A DNA stretch of 64,000 bases from Clavibacter zhangzhiyongii (GCF_014775655.1 NZ_CP061274.1:1612001-1676000), one strand, 5' to 3'. Shown: positions 1 to 8,396, counted from the stretch's first letter. The notes: generated by a model not told the origin, from the letters alone. Translations and numbers: made by a program.

Positions 1-1091
1 ACGGCTCCTCGCCGCGCCACCCGGCGCCCCCGCCGCCGCCGCCGCATTGCGCGCGCCTCGCCCGGCGGGCCCTCGTGCCCGCCCTCGTCCTCGCCGCCCC
101 GCTGGTCCTCGCGATCGCGATGGGCGTCGGATCGGTGTCCGTGTCGCCGCTGCACGTCGCGCAGGTCGTCCTGCACCACGCGCTCGGCGCGGACCCGCTC
201 GGCCCGGGCGTCGACCCGATCGACGACCAGATCGTGTGGGAGTACCGTGCGCCGCGGGTCCTGCTCGCGCTCGTCACGGGCGCCGCGCTCGCCCTGGCGG
301 GGACCGTGCTGCAGACCCTGATCCGGAACCCGCTCGCCGACCCCTTCGTCCTCGGCATCGCGTCCGGCGCCTCGCTCGGCGCGGTGGCGGCGCTCGTCGT
401 GGGGGCGTCGGCGGCGGGGATCCTCGCGACCCTCGGGGTCACCGGCGCCGCCTTCGCGGGCGCCCTCGGGACCCTCGCGCTCGTGCTGGCGCTCGGCCGT
501 CGGGGCGGCCGCGTCGATCCGGCGCGGCTCGTCCTCGTGGGCGTCTCGATCTCGTCCCTCCTGCAGGCGCTCACCAGCTGGCTGCAGCTCCAGGCGTCGC
601 CCGACCAGATCGCCGGCGTGCTCTTCTGGCTGCTCGGCAGCGTCTCGGGCGCCTCCTGGGCGTCGCTCGCCCTGCCCGCCTCCGCGCTGGCGCTCGGCCT
701 CGTGGGGCTCCTCGGCGGCGCGCGCACCCTCGACGCGCTGCTCCTCGGCGACGACCGCGCGGCGTCGCTCGGCGTCGACCTGTCGCGCTCGCGCACGATC
801 CTCTTCGCGGTCTCCGCGCTCCTCACGGCCGCCGCGGTGTCCGTCGCCGGCGGCGTCGGCTTCGTCGGGCTCATCGCGCCGCACCTGGTCCGGCTCGTCG
901 TCGGGCCCGGACACCGGCGGCTCCTGCCGCTCGCCGCGCTCGTCGGCGGCCTGTTCCTCGTCCTCGCCGACCTGGCCGGCCGGACGCTCACCGCGCCGCG
1001 CGAGCTGCCGCTCTCCATCGTGACCGCGCTCGTCGGCGTGCCCGTCTTCCTGGCGGTCCTGCTCCGCGCGGACGGGGGACGGACCCGATGA
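1..1091 (+). CDS. FecCD-type ABC transporter permease (5' partial)
   Basis: Membrane permease of a binding-protein-dependent iron/siderophore, haem or cobalamin importer (FecCD/BtuC family). The protein is almost entirely hydrophobic helices. Family features include the NPLADPFVLGIASGA stretch near residue 90 of the 338-residue form and GFVGLIAPHLVRLVVG near residue 265, the loop that contacts the ATPase. A GTG at position 75 would give 338 residues, a normal family length. The frame is open back to base 1 and the upstream Arg/Ala-rich residues look like a cytoplasmic N-terminus, so the true start may lie outside the window. Its stop overlaps the next ATG (ATGA), so it is translationally coupled to the ATPase and binding protein. 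Substrate cannot be read from sequence. Confidence 0.9.
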   Translation, partial: GSSPRHPAPPPPPPHCARLARRALVPALVLAAPLVLAIAMGVGSVSVSPLHVAQVVLHHALGADPLGPGVDPIDDQIVWEYRAPRVLLALVTGAALALAGTVLQTLIRNPLADPFVLGIASGASLGAVAALVVGASAAGILATLGVTGAAFAGALGTLALVLALGRRGGRVDPARLVLVGVSISSLLQALTSWLQLQASPDQIAGVLFWLLGSVSGASWASLALPASALALGLVGLLGGARTLDALLLGDDRAASLGVDLSRSRTILFAVSALLTAAAVSVAGGVGFVGLIAPHLVRLVVGPGHRRLLPLAALVGGLFLVLADLAGRTLTAPRELPLSIVTALVGVPVFLAVLLRADGGRTR

Positions 1092-1876
1092 GGCTCGCGA
1101 TCCGCGACGTCGCCGTCCGCATCGGCCGCGCCACGCCCGTCACCGAGGCGACGCTCGAGGCGCGCGACGGGGAGCTCGTGGGCCTCGTGGGCCCGAACGG
1201 CAGCGGCAAGTCCACCCTGCTCAAGGCCCTGTACCGCGCCCTGCCCGTCGCGCAGGGCACCGTCCTCCTCGGCGACCGCGACCTCCGCGGGATGCGCCCG
1301 CGCGACTCCGCCCGGATCGTCGCCGCCCTCACGCAGGACCACGGGGACGACGGAGCGCTCGACGTGCGCGCCGTCGTCGCGACGGGCCTCACTCCGCACA
1401 AGGGCGCGCTCGACCGCGACACCGCCGACGACCGCGCGACCGTCGACGCGTGCCTCGCCCGCACGGGAGCGGCCGGCCTCGCCGACCGCGCCGTCCGGTC
1501 CCTGTCCGGCGGGGAGCGCCAGCGCGTCATGCTCGCCGCGGCGCTCGCGCAGCGTCCCCGCATCCTGGTGCTCGACGAGCCGACGAACCACCTCGACGTC
1601 GCCACCCAGCTCGAGCTGCTCGACCTCGTGCGCGGGCTCGGGATCACCGTGGTCGTCGCCCTGCACGACCTCAACCTGGCCGCCGCGTACTGCGACCGCA
1701 TCCACGTCGTGCACCACGGCCGCATCGTCGCGGGCGGCACGCCCGACGAGGTGCTCCGCCCCGGGATCCTGCGCGACGTCTTCGGCGTCGACGTCCACCT
1801 GGGCGAGCACCCCGTCACCGGCCGCCGCCACCTCTTCTTCAGCACGCCCACCACCCCCCAGGACGGACGACCATGA
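1088..1876 (+). CDS. ABC transporter ATP-binding protein, FecE type
   Basis: Cytoplasmic ATPase that powers the importer encoded on both sides of it. The 262-residue protein has Walker A GPNGSGKST (35-43), signature LSGGERQ (139-145), Walker B LVLDEP (160-165) followed by the D-loop NHLD, and the H-loop His193 in ALHDLN. It is the usual length for FecE/FhuC/BtuD-class proteins and carries no extra domain. The ATG overlaps the permease stop and its own stop overlaps the ATG of the binding protein, giving a tight three-gene operon. Family assignment is secure; whether it serves a siderophore, haem or cobalamin is unknown. Confidence 0.93.
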   Translation: MRLAIRDVAVRIGRATPVTEATLEARDGELVGLVGPNGSGKSTLLKALYRALPVAQGTVLLGDRDLRGMRPRDSARIVAALTQDHGDDGALDVRAVVATGLTPHKGALDRDTADDRATVDACLARTGAAGLADRAVRSLSGGERQRVMLAAALAQRPRILVLDEPTNHLDVATQLELLDLVRGLGITVVVALHDLNLAAAYCDRIHVVHHGRIVAGGTPDEVLRPGILRDVFGVDVHLGEHPVTGRRHLFFSTPTTPQDGRP

Positions 1877-2868
1877 CCCCCGCACCTCCCGCACGCCCCC
1901 GCGCCGCCGCGCGCCTCCCCACCCTCGCCGCGGCCCTCGCCGCCGTGCTCGTCCTCGCGGGCTGCGCGGCCGACGCCCCCGCGGCCCCGCCCGCCGCCGA
2001 CGCGGCCCCCGTCTCGGTGGACTCGTGCGACCGCACGCTGTCCTTCCCCGCCGGCCCGCAGCGCATCGTCTCGCTGTGGCCGGCCGTCACCGAGATGCTG
2101 CTCGAGCTGGGAGCGGGCGACCGCCTCGTCGGCCAGGCGTTCACCGACCAGTCGCCGCCGCTCGACCGCTACCGGGACGCCTACGACCGCATCCCCGTGC
2201 TCGCGACCGGCGCCGTCGACCGGGAGACGCTGCTCGCATCGCACCCGGACCTCATCGTCGCCGACGGCGAGTACCACTTCGACGGCACGGAGCTGCCCAC
2301 GATCGACGACCTCGCCGCCCTCGGCATCCGCGTGTACGTGATCAGTTCGTTCTGCCACGGGCAGGTCACGACCGGGCACGTCGACGACGCCGCCACCGAC
2401 CTCGCCGCGCTCGGGACGCTCCTCGGCGCCGAATCCGCGGCCGACCGCGCGATCGCCGACGAGCGCTCCCGGCTGGCGGCGGTCGACGCGCGCGTGGCGG
2501 ACGCGGCTCCCGTCGACCTCGCCGTGCTGCAGGTCTTCGACGGCTCCGTCTACGCCGACGCCCGCGGCCTCTACAGCGACGTCGTCGCCCGCGCGGGCGG
2601 ACGCGACGTGTACGAGGACGCGCTCCCCGCCGACCAGTACTACACGGAGGTCAGCGTCGAGGACGTGGCCCGCCGCGATCCCGGCACGATCGTCTACCTC
2701 TACTCGACCGACGCCGAGCGCGACAGCGTGCGCGCCGACCTCGAGGCCCGCCTCCCCGGCGTCCGGGCCGTGCGTGAGGGGCGGATGCTCGCCCTGCCGT
2801 CGACCGACTTCATCGGGTCACGCGCGGTCGACGGGGTCGTCGCCCTCGACGCGCTCCTCCATGGCTGA
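1873..2868 (+). CDS. Periplasmic-binding-type lipoprotein of iron/siderophore importer
   Basis: Extracellular substrate-binding lipoprotein (331 residues) that delivers ligand to the FecCD permease. The N-terminus has a basic stretch, a hydrophobic segment and the lipobox LVLAGC with Cys31 as the lipidation site. The mature part fits the class III binding fold (TroA/BtuF/FhuD): a 'RIVSLWPAVTEMLLELG' segment near residue 57 is the conserved first strand and helix. The start ATG overlaps the ATPase stop. The final codons overlap the next gene, the MFS transporter, suggesting coupled expression of uptake and a second transport step. Ligand not determinable. Confidence 0.9.
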   Translation: MTPAPPARPRAAARLPTLAAALAAVLVLAGCAADAPAAPPAADAAPVSVDSCDRTLSFPAGPQRIVSLWPAVTEMLLELGAGDRLVGQAFTDQSPPLDRYRDAYDRIPVLATGAVDRETLLASHPDLIVADGEYHFDGTELPTIDDLAALGIRVYVISSFCHGQVTTGHVDDAATDLAALGTLLGAESAADRAIADERSRLAAVDARVADAAPVDLAVLQVFDGSVYADARGLYSDVVARAGGRDVYEDALPADQYYTEVSVEDVARRDPGTIVYLYSTDAERDSVRADLEARLPGVRAVREGRMLALPSTDFIGSRAVDGVVALDALLHG

Positions 2869-4129
2869 CGCGACGGCGCGCGCGCCGGCCCTGCGCGACG
2901 CCGACCGGTTCGTCCTCTCGCGGGCGGTTTCGTGGGCGGGCAACGCGCTCACGGCGGTGGCGCTGCCGGTGCTCGTCTACACGACCACGGGCGACGCGGC
3001 CCTGCTCGGCCTCGTCGCCATGATGGAGGCGCTGCCGTACCTGGTGCTCGCCCTCCCGGTCGGCGCGCTCGTCGACGGGTGGGACGCCCGTCGCACGATG
3101 CTCGCCACGACGTGGCTGAGCGCCGCCGCGACCGCCTCGGTCCCGCTCGCCGCGCTCGCCGGCCCCCCGCATCCGGCGCTCCTCGTCGCCGTGGCGGCGG
3201 CCGTCTCGTCGCTGTTCGTCTTCTTCGACGCCGCGAGCTTCTCCGCTCTGCCCGCCCTCGTGGGGCGCGACCGCGTGGGAGCGGCCACCACGCGCATGAC
3301 GACCGTGTACACGGTGATCGGCATCGCCGGCCCGCTCGCGGGCGCCGCGGCGGTATCGGGGCTCGGCGCGCCGGCGGTCCTCGCGCTCGACGCGGCCAGC
3401 TACGTCGCCGCGGCCCTGCTCCTCGCGCGGGTGACCTGGACGCCCGTCCCGCGCCCGGGGCCCCGCGTCCGGCGCCGCATCGCGGCGGAGGTCCTGGAGG
3501 GTCTGCAGCACATCCGACGCGCGCCGCTCGTCCGCGACCTGACCCTCGTCGGATCCGCCAGCAGCCTCACCGGGGGAGCGGTCACGGGCACGCTCGTCGT
3601 GATGGTCGCCCGCGGCCTCCACGAGCCCGCCGACGGACCGGCGCTCGGCGTGCTGGCGGCGGCCGCCGCGTGCGGGACCCTCGTCGCCTCGCGCGCCCTC
3701 GCCCCCATCCAGCGCCGCGTCGGCGTGGGCGCCGTCGCGATCTGCGGGCTCGCGATGCAGACCGCGCTCACGGCGGCGTGGGCGGCCGTCGGATCGCTCG
3801 TCGCCGCCGTCCTCGTGCTCGCGGCCTGGCAGGCCGCGGCGTCCACGGTCGCGCTGTCGGGGATCGTCGTGCGCCAGACCGTCACGCCCGCGCACCTCCA
3901 GGGCCGCGTGAACACGACCGCGCGCATGATCGCGTGGGGCGGGCAGCCCGTGGGCGCGGCCCTCGGCGGGGCGATCGCCGGCGCCTGCGGGATCCGCGCG
4001 GCCGTCCTCGTCACGGGCCTCGGCGCGCTCGTCGGCCTCGTCGGCGCCGTCGCGTCGGGCCTCGGGAGGGCGCCGCGACTCGCCGATCTGCCGGTGCCGG
4101 ACACCGGGGACGCGCCCGTCGCGCGCTAG
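2861..4129 (+). CDS. MFS transporter, EntS-like
   Basis: Twelve-helix-type major facilitator protein, 422 residues. The N-terminus 'FVLSRAVSWAGNALTAVALPVLVYTTTGD' and the GALVDGWDARRTM loop match the MFS_3/EntS subfamily, which includes enterobactin exporters and macrolide efflux proteins. The ATG at 2861 overlaps the last codons of the binding-protein gene by 8 bases; an upstream in-frame start at 2774 would run 95 bases into that gene and is less likely. Being fused transcriptionally to an iron-type importer, a siderophore export or intracellular release role is a reasonable inference, but drug efflux cannot be excluded. Confidence 0.85.
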   Translation: MADATARAPALRDADRFVLSRAVSWAGNALTAVALPVLVYTTTGDAALLGLVAMMEALPYLVLALPVGALVDGWDARRTMLATTWLSAAATASVPLAALAGPPHPALLVAVAAAVSSLFVFFDAASFSALPALVGRDRVGAATTRMTTVYTVIGIAGPLAGAAAVSGLGAPAVLALDAASYVAAALLLARVTWTPVPRPGPRVRRRIAAEVLEGLQHIRRAPLVRDLTLVGSASSLTGGAVTGTLVVMVARGLHEPADGPALGVLAAAAACGTLVASRALAPIQRRVGVGAVAICGLAMQTALTAAWAAVGSLVAAVLVLAAWQAAASTVALSGIVVRQTVTPAHLQGRVNTTARMIAWGGQPVGAALGGAIAGACGIRAAVLVTGLGALVGLVGAVASGLGRAPRLADLPVPDTGDAPVAR

Positions 4130-4182
4130 GTGATCGGAGGCGCCCGGATTCTTTGCTACGCTTTCCAGGTTGCTCCACACGA

Positions 4183-4255
4183 TCCTCGATAGCTCAATTG
4201 GCAGAGCAGCCGGCTGTTAACCGGCAGGTTGTTGGTTCGAGTCCAACTCGGGGAG
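4183..4255 (+). tRNA. tRNA-Asn (GTT)
   Basis: Complete 73-nt cloverleaf. The 7-bp acceptor pairs TCCTCGA with TCGGGGA (one T-G). The anticodon stem GCCGG/CCGGC holds loop CTGTTAA with anticodon GTT. The T-arm TTGGTTCGAGTCCAA is intact and the discriminator is G. CCA is not encoded. A TACGCT -10-like hexamer lies at 4157-4162. A terminator follows immediately. Confidence 0.96.
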
Positions 4256-4259
4256 CGAA

Positions 4260-4290
4260 GGCCTCGCGGCTCCACCCGCGGGGCCTTTTC
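4260..4290 (+). terminator. Rho-independent terminator after tRNA-Asn
   Basis: Near-perfect 10-bp stem GGCCTCGCGG / CCGCGGGGCC (4260-4269 with 4276-4285) with a 6-base loop, followed by TTTTCCTTT. It directly follows the tRNA. Confidence 0.8.
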
Positions 4291-4373
4291 CTTTGCCCGG
4301 ACGCGGGCAGCCGGAGGTGCCGCACGCCCAGCTGGGCGCCCCCCGCACCCGCGCGTCGCCCGGGCGCGTCCCC

Positions 4374-4940
4374 TCAGTCCTCGAGCCGGTCGCGCCCCGG
4401 CAGCCACGAGACGCCGGGCACGCCCCAGCCGCTCCTGCGGATGACCTTGGCGACCGGCTTCCGGTGCTCGTGCTCGAGCCGGTCCGTGTAGAGGTACCCG
4501 TCGAGGTGGTCGAACTCGTGCTGCAGGATCCGCGCGAACCAGCCGAAGGCCTCCATCTCGAACGGCCGGCCGTCGAGGTCCTGCGCGCGGAGGATCGCGC
4601 GCTCGGCGCGCACCAGCGGGAAGCGCTCGCCCGGGAAGGACAGGCAGCCCTCCTCCTCGGTGTCCTCGTCCGCCTCGCGCACCGGCACGGGCGTGATGAA
4701 GAGGTCCGGGTTCACGGCGACCCCGCGCAGCGGCTCGCCCTCGTCGGTCTCGTAGGAGTAGACGAACACGCGCAGCGGGACGCCCACCTGCGGGGCCGCG
4801 AGACCCACGCCGGGAGCCTCGTCCATGGTCTCGAGCATGTCCGCCACGAGGGTCCGCAGGTCGTCGTCGAACGACTCGACCTCGCGGGCTCGCTCGTGCA
4901 GGACGGGGTCTCCGGTGATCCGGATCGGGAGGACGGCCAT
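4374..4940 (-). CDS. def: Peptide deformylase
   Basis: Removes the formyl group from the N-terminal methionine of nascent proteins; a cytosolic metalloenzyme. The 188-residue protein has all three motifs: GVGLAAPQVG (44-53), EGCLS with metal ligand Cys99, and QHEFDH (140-145) with ligands His141 and His145 and catalytic Glu142. Start chosen at the ATG at 4940 because a TATGCT -10 hexamer (complement at 4948-4953) lies 7 bases upstream, implying a leaderless transcript. An ATG four codons earlier is the alternative. It is divergent from the DMT-type gene. The acidic linker between motifs 1 and 2 (DEDTEEE) is slightly long but ordinary for actinobacteria. Confidence 0.96.
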   Translation of the reverse strand: MAVLPIRITGDPVLHERAREVESFDDDLRTLVADMLETMDEAPGVGLAAPQVGVPLRVFVYSYETDEGEPLRGVAVNPDLFITPVPVREADEDTEEEGCLSFPGERFPLVRAERAILRAQDLDGRPFEMEAFGWFARILQHEFDHLDGYLYTDRLEHEHRKPVAKVIRRSGWGVPGVSWLPGRDRLED

Positions 4941-4979
4941 GCTGCCGAGCATAGGCGGGCCGCCGGGTAGGGTCGGGGC
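4941..4979. promoter_or_regulatory. Compact divergent leaderless promoter pair (def / DMT gene)
   Basis: The 39-base gap holds both -10 boxes. TATCGT-like TATGCT (reverse, 4948-4953) lies 7 bases before the def ATG, and TAGGGT (forward, 4968-4973) lies 6 bases before the GTG at 4980. No ribosome binding site fits between either -10 and its start codon, so both messages are probably leaderless. This is inference from spacing only. Confidence 0.55.
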
Positions 4980-5891
4980 GTGCCCTTCGACGCCAGCCCC
5001 GTGATCCAGGCCGCATCGCTGACCCCGTACCAGGCGCTCGGGATCCCGATCGCGCTCGTCGGCGCCGTGTTCCTCTCGCTGGGCGCGCAGCTGCAGTCGC
5101 AGGGCGTCGCGAAGATGGAGGCGCGGGGGAAGAAGAGCACGTCGGGCCTCAGCCTCCGCCAGCTGGGCGCGCTCCTCGGCCGGCCGTCGTGGGTCGCCGG
5201 CACCGTGATGCTCGGCCTCGCCATCGTGTTCCAGCTCGCGAGCCTGCGCCTCGCGCCGCTCATCGTCGTGCAGCCCCTCGGCGCCGTGGCCCTCGTCGTC
5301 ACGGCCGTCCTCAACTCGCGCGCCACGGGCGTCCGCCTCGACCTCAAGGCCAAGCGCGCGGTGGCCCTCTGCATCGGCGGCGTCGGGCTCTTCGTGGTGT
5401 TCGCGGCGGTCTTCGCCAAGGAGACCCCCATCCGCACGCCCGAGCTCATCACGATCCTCGTGATCCTCGCCGTCGTCCTCGCGCTGCTCGGCGGCCTGTT
5501 CCTCTACTTCCGCCGGCACGTGCGCGCGATCTTCTACATCATCAGCGCGGGCGTGCTCTACGGCTTCGTCGCGACGCTGGCGAAGGTCGTCATCAACCGG
5601 CTCACCACGGGCGACTTCGACGTCCTCACCGCCGTGTGCATCGTGGCCCTCGTCGCGGCGACGCTCCTCGGCGCCTACTTCGTGCAGACGGCCTACTCCT
5701 CCGGCCCGCCCGACCTCGTCATCGCGGGCCTCACCGTGGTGGATCCGCTGGTCGCCGTGTGCATCGGCGTCACGGTCCTCGGCGAGGCGGCCGACGCGCC
5801 CTTCTACGCGGGCGTGGCTTTTCTCGTCGCGGGCGCCGTGGCCGTGGCCGGCGTGTTCCAGCTGGCGAAGCACCACCCGCACGTCGTCTGA
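4980..5891 (+). CDS. DMT-superfamily (NIPA/EamA-like) membrane protein
   Basis: Integral membrane protein of 303 residues with about nine to ten hydrophobic segments arranged as two EamA-like halves. 'LVGAVFLSLGAQLQSQG' near residue 27 and 'LRLAPLIVVQPLGAVALVVTAVLNSR' near residue 88 resemble the NIPA (DUF803) magnesium-transporter-like branch of the drug/metabolite transporter superfamily. 'GLTVVDPLVAVCIGVTVLGE' in the second half repeats the same pattern. The GTG start at 4980 is supported by TAGGGT 6 bases upstream. Divergent from def. Substrate unknown; magnesium is only a family suggestion. Confidence 0.8.
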   Translation: MPFDASPVIQAASLTPYQALGIPIALVGAVFLSLGAQLQSQGVAKMEARGKKSTSGLSLRQLGALLGRPSWVAGTVMLGLAIVFQLASLRLAPLIVVQPLGAVALVVTAVLNSRATGVRLDLKAKRAVALCIGGVGLFVVFAAVFAKETPIRTPELITILVILAVVLALLGGLFLYFRRHVRAIFYIISAGVLYGFVATLAKVVINRLTTGDFDVLTAVCIVALVAATLLGAYFVQTAYSSGPPDLVIAGLTVVDPLVAVCIGVTVLGEAADAPFYAGVAFLVAGAVAVAGVFQLAKHHPHVV

Positions 5892-6058
5892 CCGATCCCG
5901 TCCCGCGCGGCGCGATCCGGCCCGGGCGGCCTCGGCTCGCTCCGGTGCGCCGTCGGCCGCCCGCCGGACCCGTGCGATACGTTGCTCGGCGACTCCCGAC
6001 CCCGCGCCGCCCACTCCGCGTCGCGCGTCGGACGCCGACACCCCTGGAGAGACACTTC

Positions 6059-7318
6059 GTGCCGAACACCTCGGACCCCGTCCCGCACCATCCCTCGACC
6101 GACGGTCGACCGATGCGCATCCTCATCGGCGCGGACACGTTCCCGCCCGACGTCAACGGGGCCGCCCGCTTCGCCGAACGGCTCGCGGGCGGTCTCGTGC
6201 GCCGCGGCCACGAGGTCCACATCGTCGCCCCCGCCGCCAGCCGCAAGCACGGCACGTGGAAGGAGGTGCACGACGGCCAGGAGGTCACGGCGCACCGCCT
6301 CCGCAGCTGGCGCTGGTACCCGCACGACTGGCTCCGGTTCGCGCTGCCGTGGACGATCAACCAGAACAGCGCGCGGATCCTCGACGCCGTGCAGCCCGAC
6401 GTCGTGCACTTCCAGTCGCACATCGTCACCGGCCGCGGCCTCAGCATCGAGGCCGCGAAGCGCGGCATCCGCATCATCGGCACCAACCACTTCATGCCGG
6501 AGAACATGCTCCAGCACACGCTGCTGCCCGTCGCATGGCAGGACAAGGCGATCAAGGCCGCCTGGCGGGCCGCGCGCCGCACCTTCGGCCGCGCCGAGGC
6601 CGTCACGACGCCCACGCGCCGCGCCGCCCAGTTCCTCGAGCGGTACACGGGCCTGTCGGGCGTCATCGCGATCTCCTGCGGCATCGACGCCGCCAACTAC
6701 ACGCCCGACTTCACGCCGCGCACGCGCAACCGGGTCGTGTTCGTCGGCCGGGTCACGGGCGAGAAGCAGATCGACGTGCTGCTGCGCGCCTTCGCGAAGC
6801 TGCCGGCCTCGCTCGACGCCGAGCTCGAGATCGTCGGCGGGGGAGACCAGCGGACGGCGCTCGAGCGACTCGCCGCCGAGCTCGGCATCGCCGACCGCAC
6901 CACCTTCACCGGCTACGTCTCCGACGAGGAGCTGCGCCGCGCCTACACGCGATCCACGGTGCTGGCCATGCCGAGCATCGCCGAGCTGCAGTCCATCGTC
7001 ACGATGGAGGCGATGGCCTCGGCGCTGCCCGTCGTGGCGGCCGACGCCATGGCGCTCCCGCACCTCGTGCACGACGGCGAGAACGGCTACCTGTTCCGCC
7101 CCGGCGACGTCGACGACCTCGCCGCGAAGCTCCAGAGGGTGCTCGAGCTGCCCGACGAGGAGTTCCAGCGCATGAAGCGCGAGAGCCTCGCGGTGGTCGC
7201 GTCGCACGACATCCAGCGCACGATCTCCACGTTCGAGAGCCTGTATCGTGGCGAGTCCGTGGCCGCGCCGGTCACGGACGAGGCACGCGGCGTGACGGAC
7301 GGCTCAGGCGCCGCCTGA
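6059..7318 (+). CDS. Family 4 glycosyltransferase (mannosyltransferase-like)
   Basis: Cytosolic or membrane-associated retaining GT-B glycosyltransferase, 419 residues. The N-terminal Rossmann half begins MRILIGADTFPPDVNGAA, the pattern of PimB/MgtA/DGDG-synthase-like enzymes that open with the acceptor-side glycine loop. The C-terminal half has GRVTGEKQID (donor phosphate contact) and the E-x7-E motif in 'MPSIAELQSIVTMEAMAS'. GTG at 6059 was chosen because GGAGAG lies 7 bases upstream; an ATG at 6113 (MRILIG) is an alternative giving 401 residues. A likely role is lipid or cell-envelope mannosylation, which the sequence alone does not prove. tRNA gene follows 10 bases later. Confidence 0.88.
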   Translation: MPNTSDPVPHHPSTDGRPMRILIGADTFPPDVNGAARFAERLAGGLVRRGHEVHIVAPAASRKHGTWKEVHDGQEVTAHRLRSWRWYPHDWLRFALPWTINQNSARILDAVQPDVVHFQSHIVTGRGLSIEAAKRGIRIIGTNHFMPENMLQHTLLPVAWQDKAIKAAWRAARRTFGRAEAVTTPTRRAAQFLERYTGLSGVIAISCGIDAANYTPDFTPRTRNRVVFVGRVTGEKQIDVLLRAFAKLPASLDAELEIVGGGDQRTALERLAAELGIADRTTFTGYVSDEELRRAYTRSTVLAMPSIAELQSIVTMEAMASALPVVAADAMALPHLVHDGENGYLFRPGDVDDLAAKLQRVLELPDEEFQRMKRESLAVVASHDIQRTISTFESLYRGESVAAPVTDEARGVTDGSGAA

Positions 7319-7328
7319 CCCGCGCCTC

Positions 7329-7405
7329 GGGGCGGTAGCTCAGCTGGTCAGAGCAGCGGACTCATAATCCGTCGGTCATGGGTTCAAGTCCCATCCGCCC
7401 TACCA
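7329..7405 (+). tRNA. tRNA with CAT anticodon (elongator Met or Ile2), encoded CCA
   Basis: Cloverleaf with acceptor GGGGCGG/CCGCCCT (terminal G-T), D-arm GCTCAGCTGGTCAGAGC, anticodon stem GCGGA/TCCGT with loop CTCATAA (CAT), T-arm ATGGGTTCAAGTCCCAT and discriminator A, followed by an encoded CCA at 7403-7405. The CTCATAA loop occurs in both elongator tRNA-Met and tRNA-Ile2 (lysidine-modified), and I cannot separate them by eye; it is not the initiator. Its 3' half is the attachment site for the downstream island: bases 7361-7403 recur at 12331-12373. Neither tRNA-Asn nor tRNA-Val in this window encodes CCA, so this CCA was probably supplied by the insertion. Confidence 0.93.
7361..7403 (+). 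repeat. attL: left direct repeat of tRNA-borne island
   Basis: 43 bases from the anticodon loop to the acceptor end that match 12331-12373 with a single mismatch (A7367 versus C12337). The last 36 bases (7368-7403) are identical. This is the classic core left by site-specific integration into a tRNA 3' end. Confidence 0.9.
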
Positions 7406-7490
7406 ATAAAGCACAGGAATCTACGACCTCAGCCGGCAGCCTGGACAGAAGTAAACCCGTCCGGAACCCGTCGTGCTCAGGGGCATCTGC

Positions 7491-8396
7491 TCAGTCCCGG
7501 GGCGCCAGTTGTCCGTCGGGACCCGTCCGGTACCGCCCGCCGGGCTCGAACTCGTACCAGTGCTCGTCATCCCATTGCAGGCGGAACACGAGCTCTGACC
7601 CGATGGCCAGGCTCTGGAACGCCCAGATGTACTCAGGGCCCAGGTCAGGTACGGAGGCGGGAAGCTGCAGCACGAGGCTCTGACCGACACGATGTGCGGA
7701 CAGGCCCTCTTTGAGGTCCAGCTTCATCATCTTGATGTAGTCCAAGGCTCGGCGCGCGGCATCGCTTACCTTCTGTTCGCTGAGAGGAATCGGTCCTGGC
7801 CCAGCAACCTCAAAGCGAAGGTCATCTACCTGGCGCTGTAGGCCGCGTACTGTGCCAAGAACTTCCTCAAGGATGTCCTCCGTGCCACGACGAGGAGTCT
7901 CGTCCGTGTTCGTGGCTCTTGCGGCTGCAACAAGCTCCTGAAACGCGGACCAGTTGAGGCCGAAGAGGTCCTTGACCGTCTCCTCATCGACCGGGTCAGG
8001 CTGAGCCCGGTTGACGGACAGAACCAGCTGCAGCACCGACTCCTTGCTGGTTGCGGAACGCATCTGGAACTGCGAAAGTGGCGGCTTGACTTCCTGCTCG
8101 GCCAGACCCACGAGCAACGGTGTGACTTGCGCGTGGTCCTTGAAGGCTTTCGAGAGCGCCCCAGCTTCGAAGTTGATCCAGGGCTTTTCCAAGTTGTCTG
8201 GCGTGACAACGACGATGCCGAACTCGCACTGCTCAAGCTGTTGAGCAATGACGTTGAGGCCTCGTTGCCCACTCTCAATGTCTGACGACGACACGAAGCA
8301 GCTGACCGTCCGCGCCAGCACGCGCGGAAGCCAGTCCTTCAGACCCTCGGCCACGGCGTTGGCCTGCGGACCGGACCAGCTGATGAAGACCTGCAT
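7491..8396 (-). CDS. TIR-domain protein (putative NADase defence effector)
   Basis: 301-residue protein with an N-terminal TIR domain (about 1-130). It opens with VFISWSG, contains 'SGQRGLNVIAQQLEQCEFGIVVVTP' (43-66), and has the NFEAGAL motif (75-81) whose Glu77 is at the position of the catalytic glutamate of NAD-cleaving TIRs. Residues 200-301 form a separate, unrecognised module containing 'WYEFEPGGRYRTGPDG' and could be a sensor or oligomerisation part. ATG at 8396 is preceded by AAGGAG at short spacing; a GTG at 8417 is the alternative. Bacterial TIR proteins often deplete NAD+ on phage infection, so an abortive-infection role is inferred from family and island context. Divergent from the 8569 gene. 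Confidence 0.82.
   Translation of the reverse strand: MQVFISWSGPQANAVAEGLKDWLPRVLARTVSCFVSSSDIESGQRGLNVIAQQLEQCEFGIVVVTPDNLEKPWINFEAGALSKAFKDHAQVTPLLVGLAEQEVKPPLSQFQMRSATSKESVLQLVLSVNRAQPDPVDEETVKDLFGLNWSAFQELVAAARATNTDETPRRGTEDILEEVLGTVRGLQRQVDDLRFEVAGPGPIPLSEQKVSDAARRALDYIKMMKLDLKEGLSAHRVGQSLVLQLPASVPDLGPEYIWAFQSLAIGSELVFRLQWDDEHWYEFEPGGRYRTGPDGQLAPRD

Noticed and set aside
988-2379. Long minus-strand frames of 400-1000 residues throughout the window (e.g. here, 53980-57159 and 60029-62503)
   Set aside because: Arg/Ala/Gly/Pro-rich shadow translations of real genes in high-GC DNA. They lack domains, start signals and correct codon-position bias.
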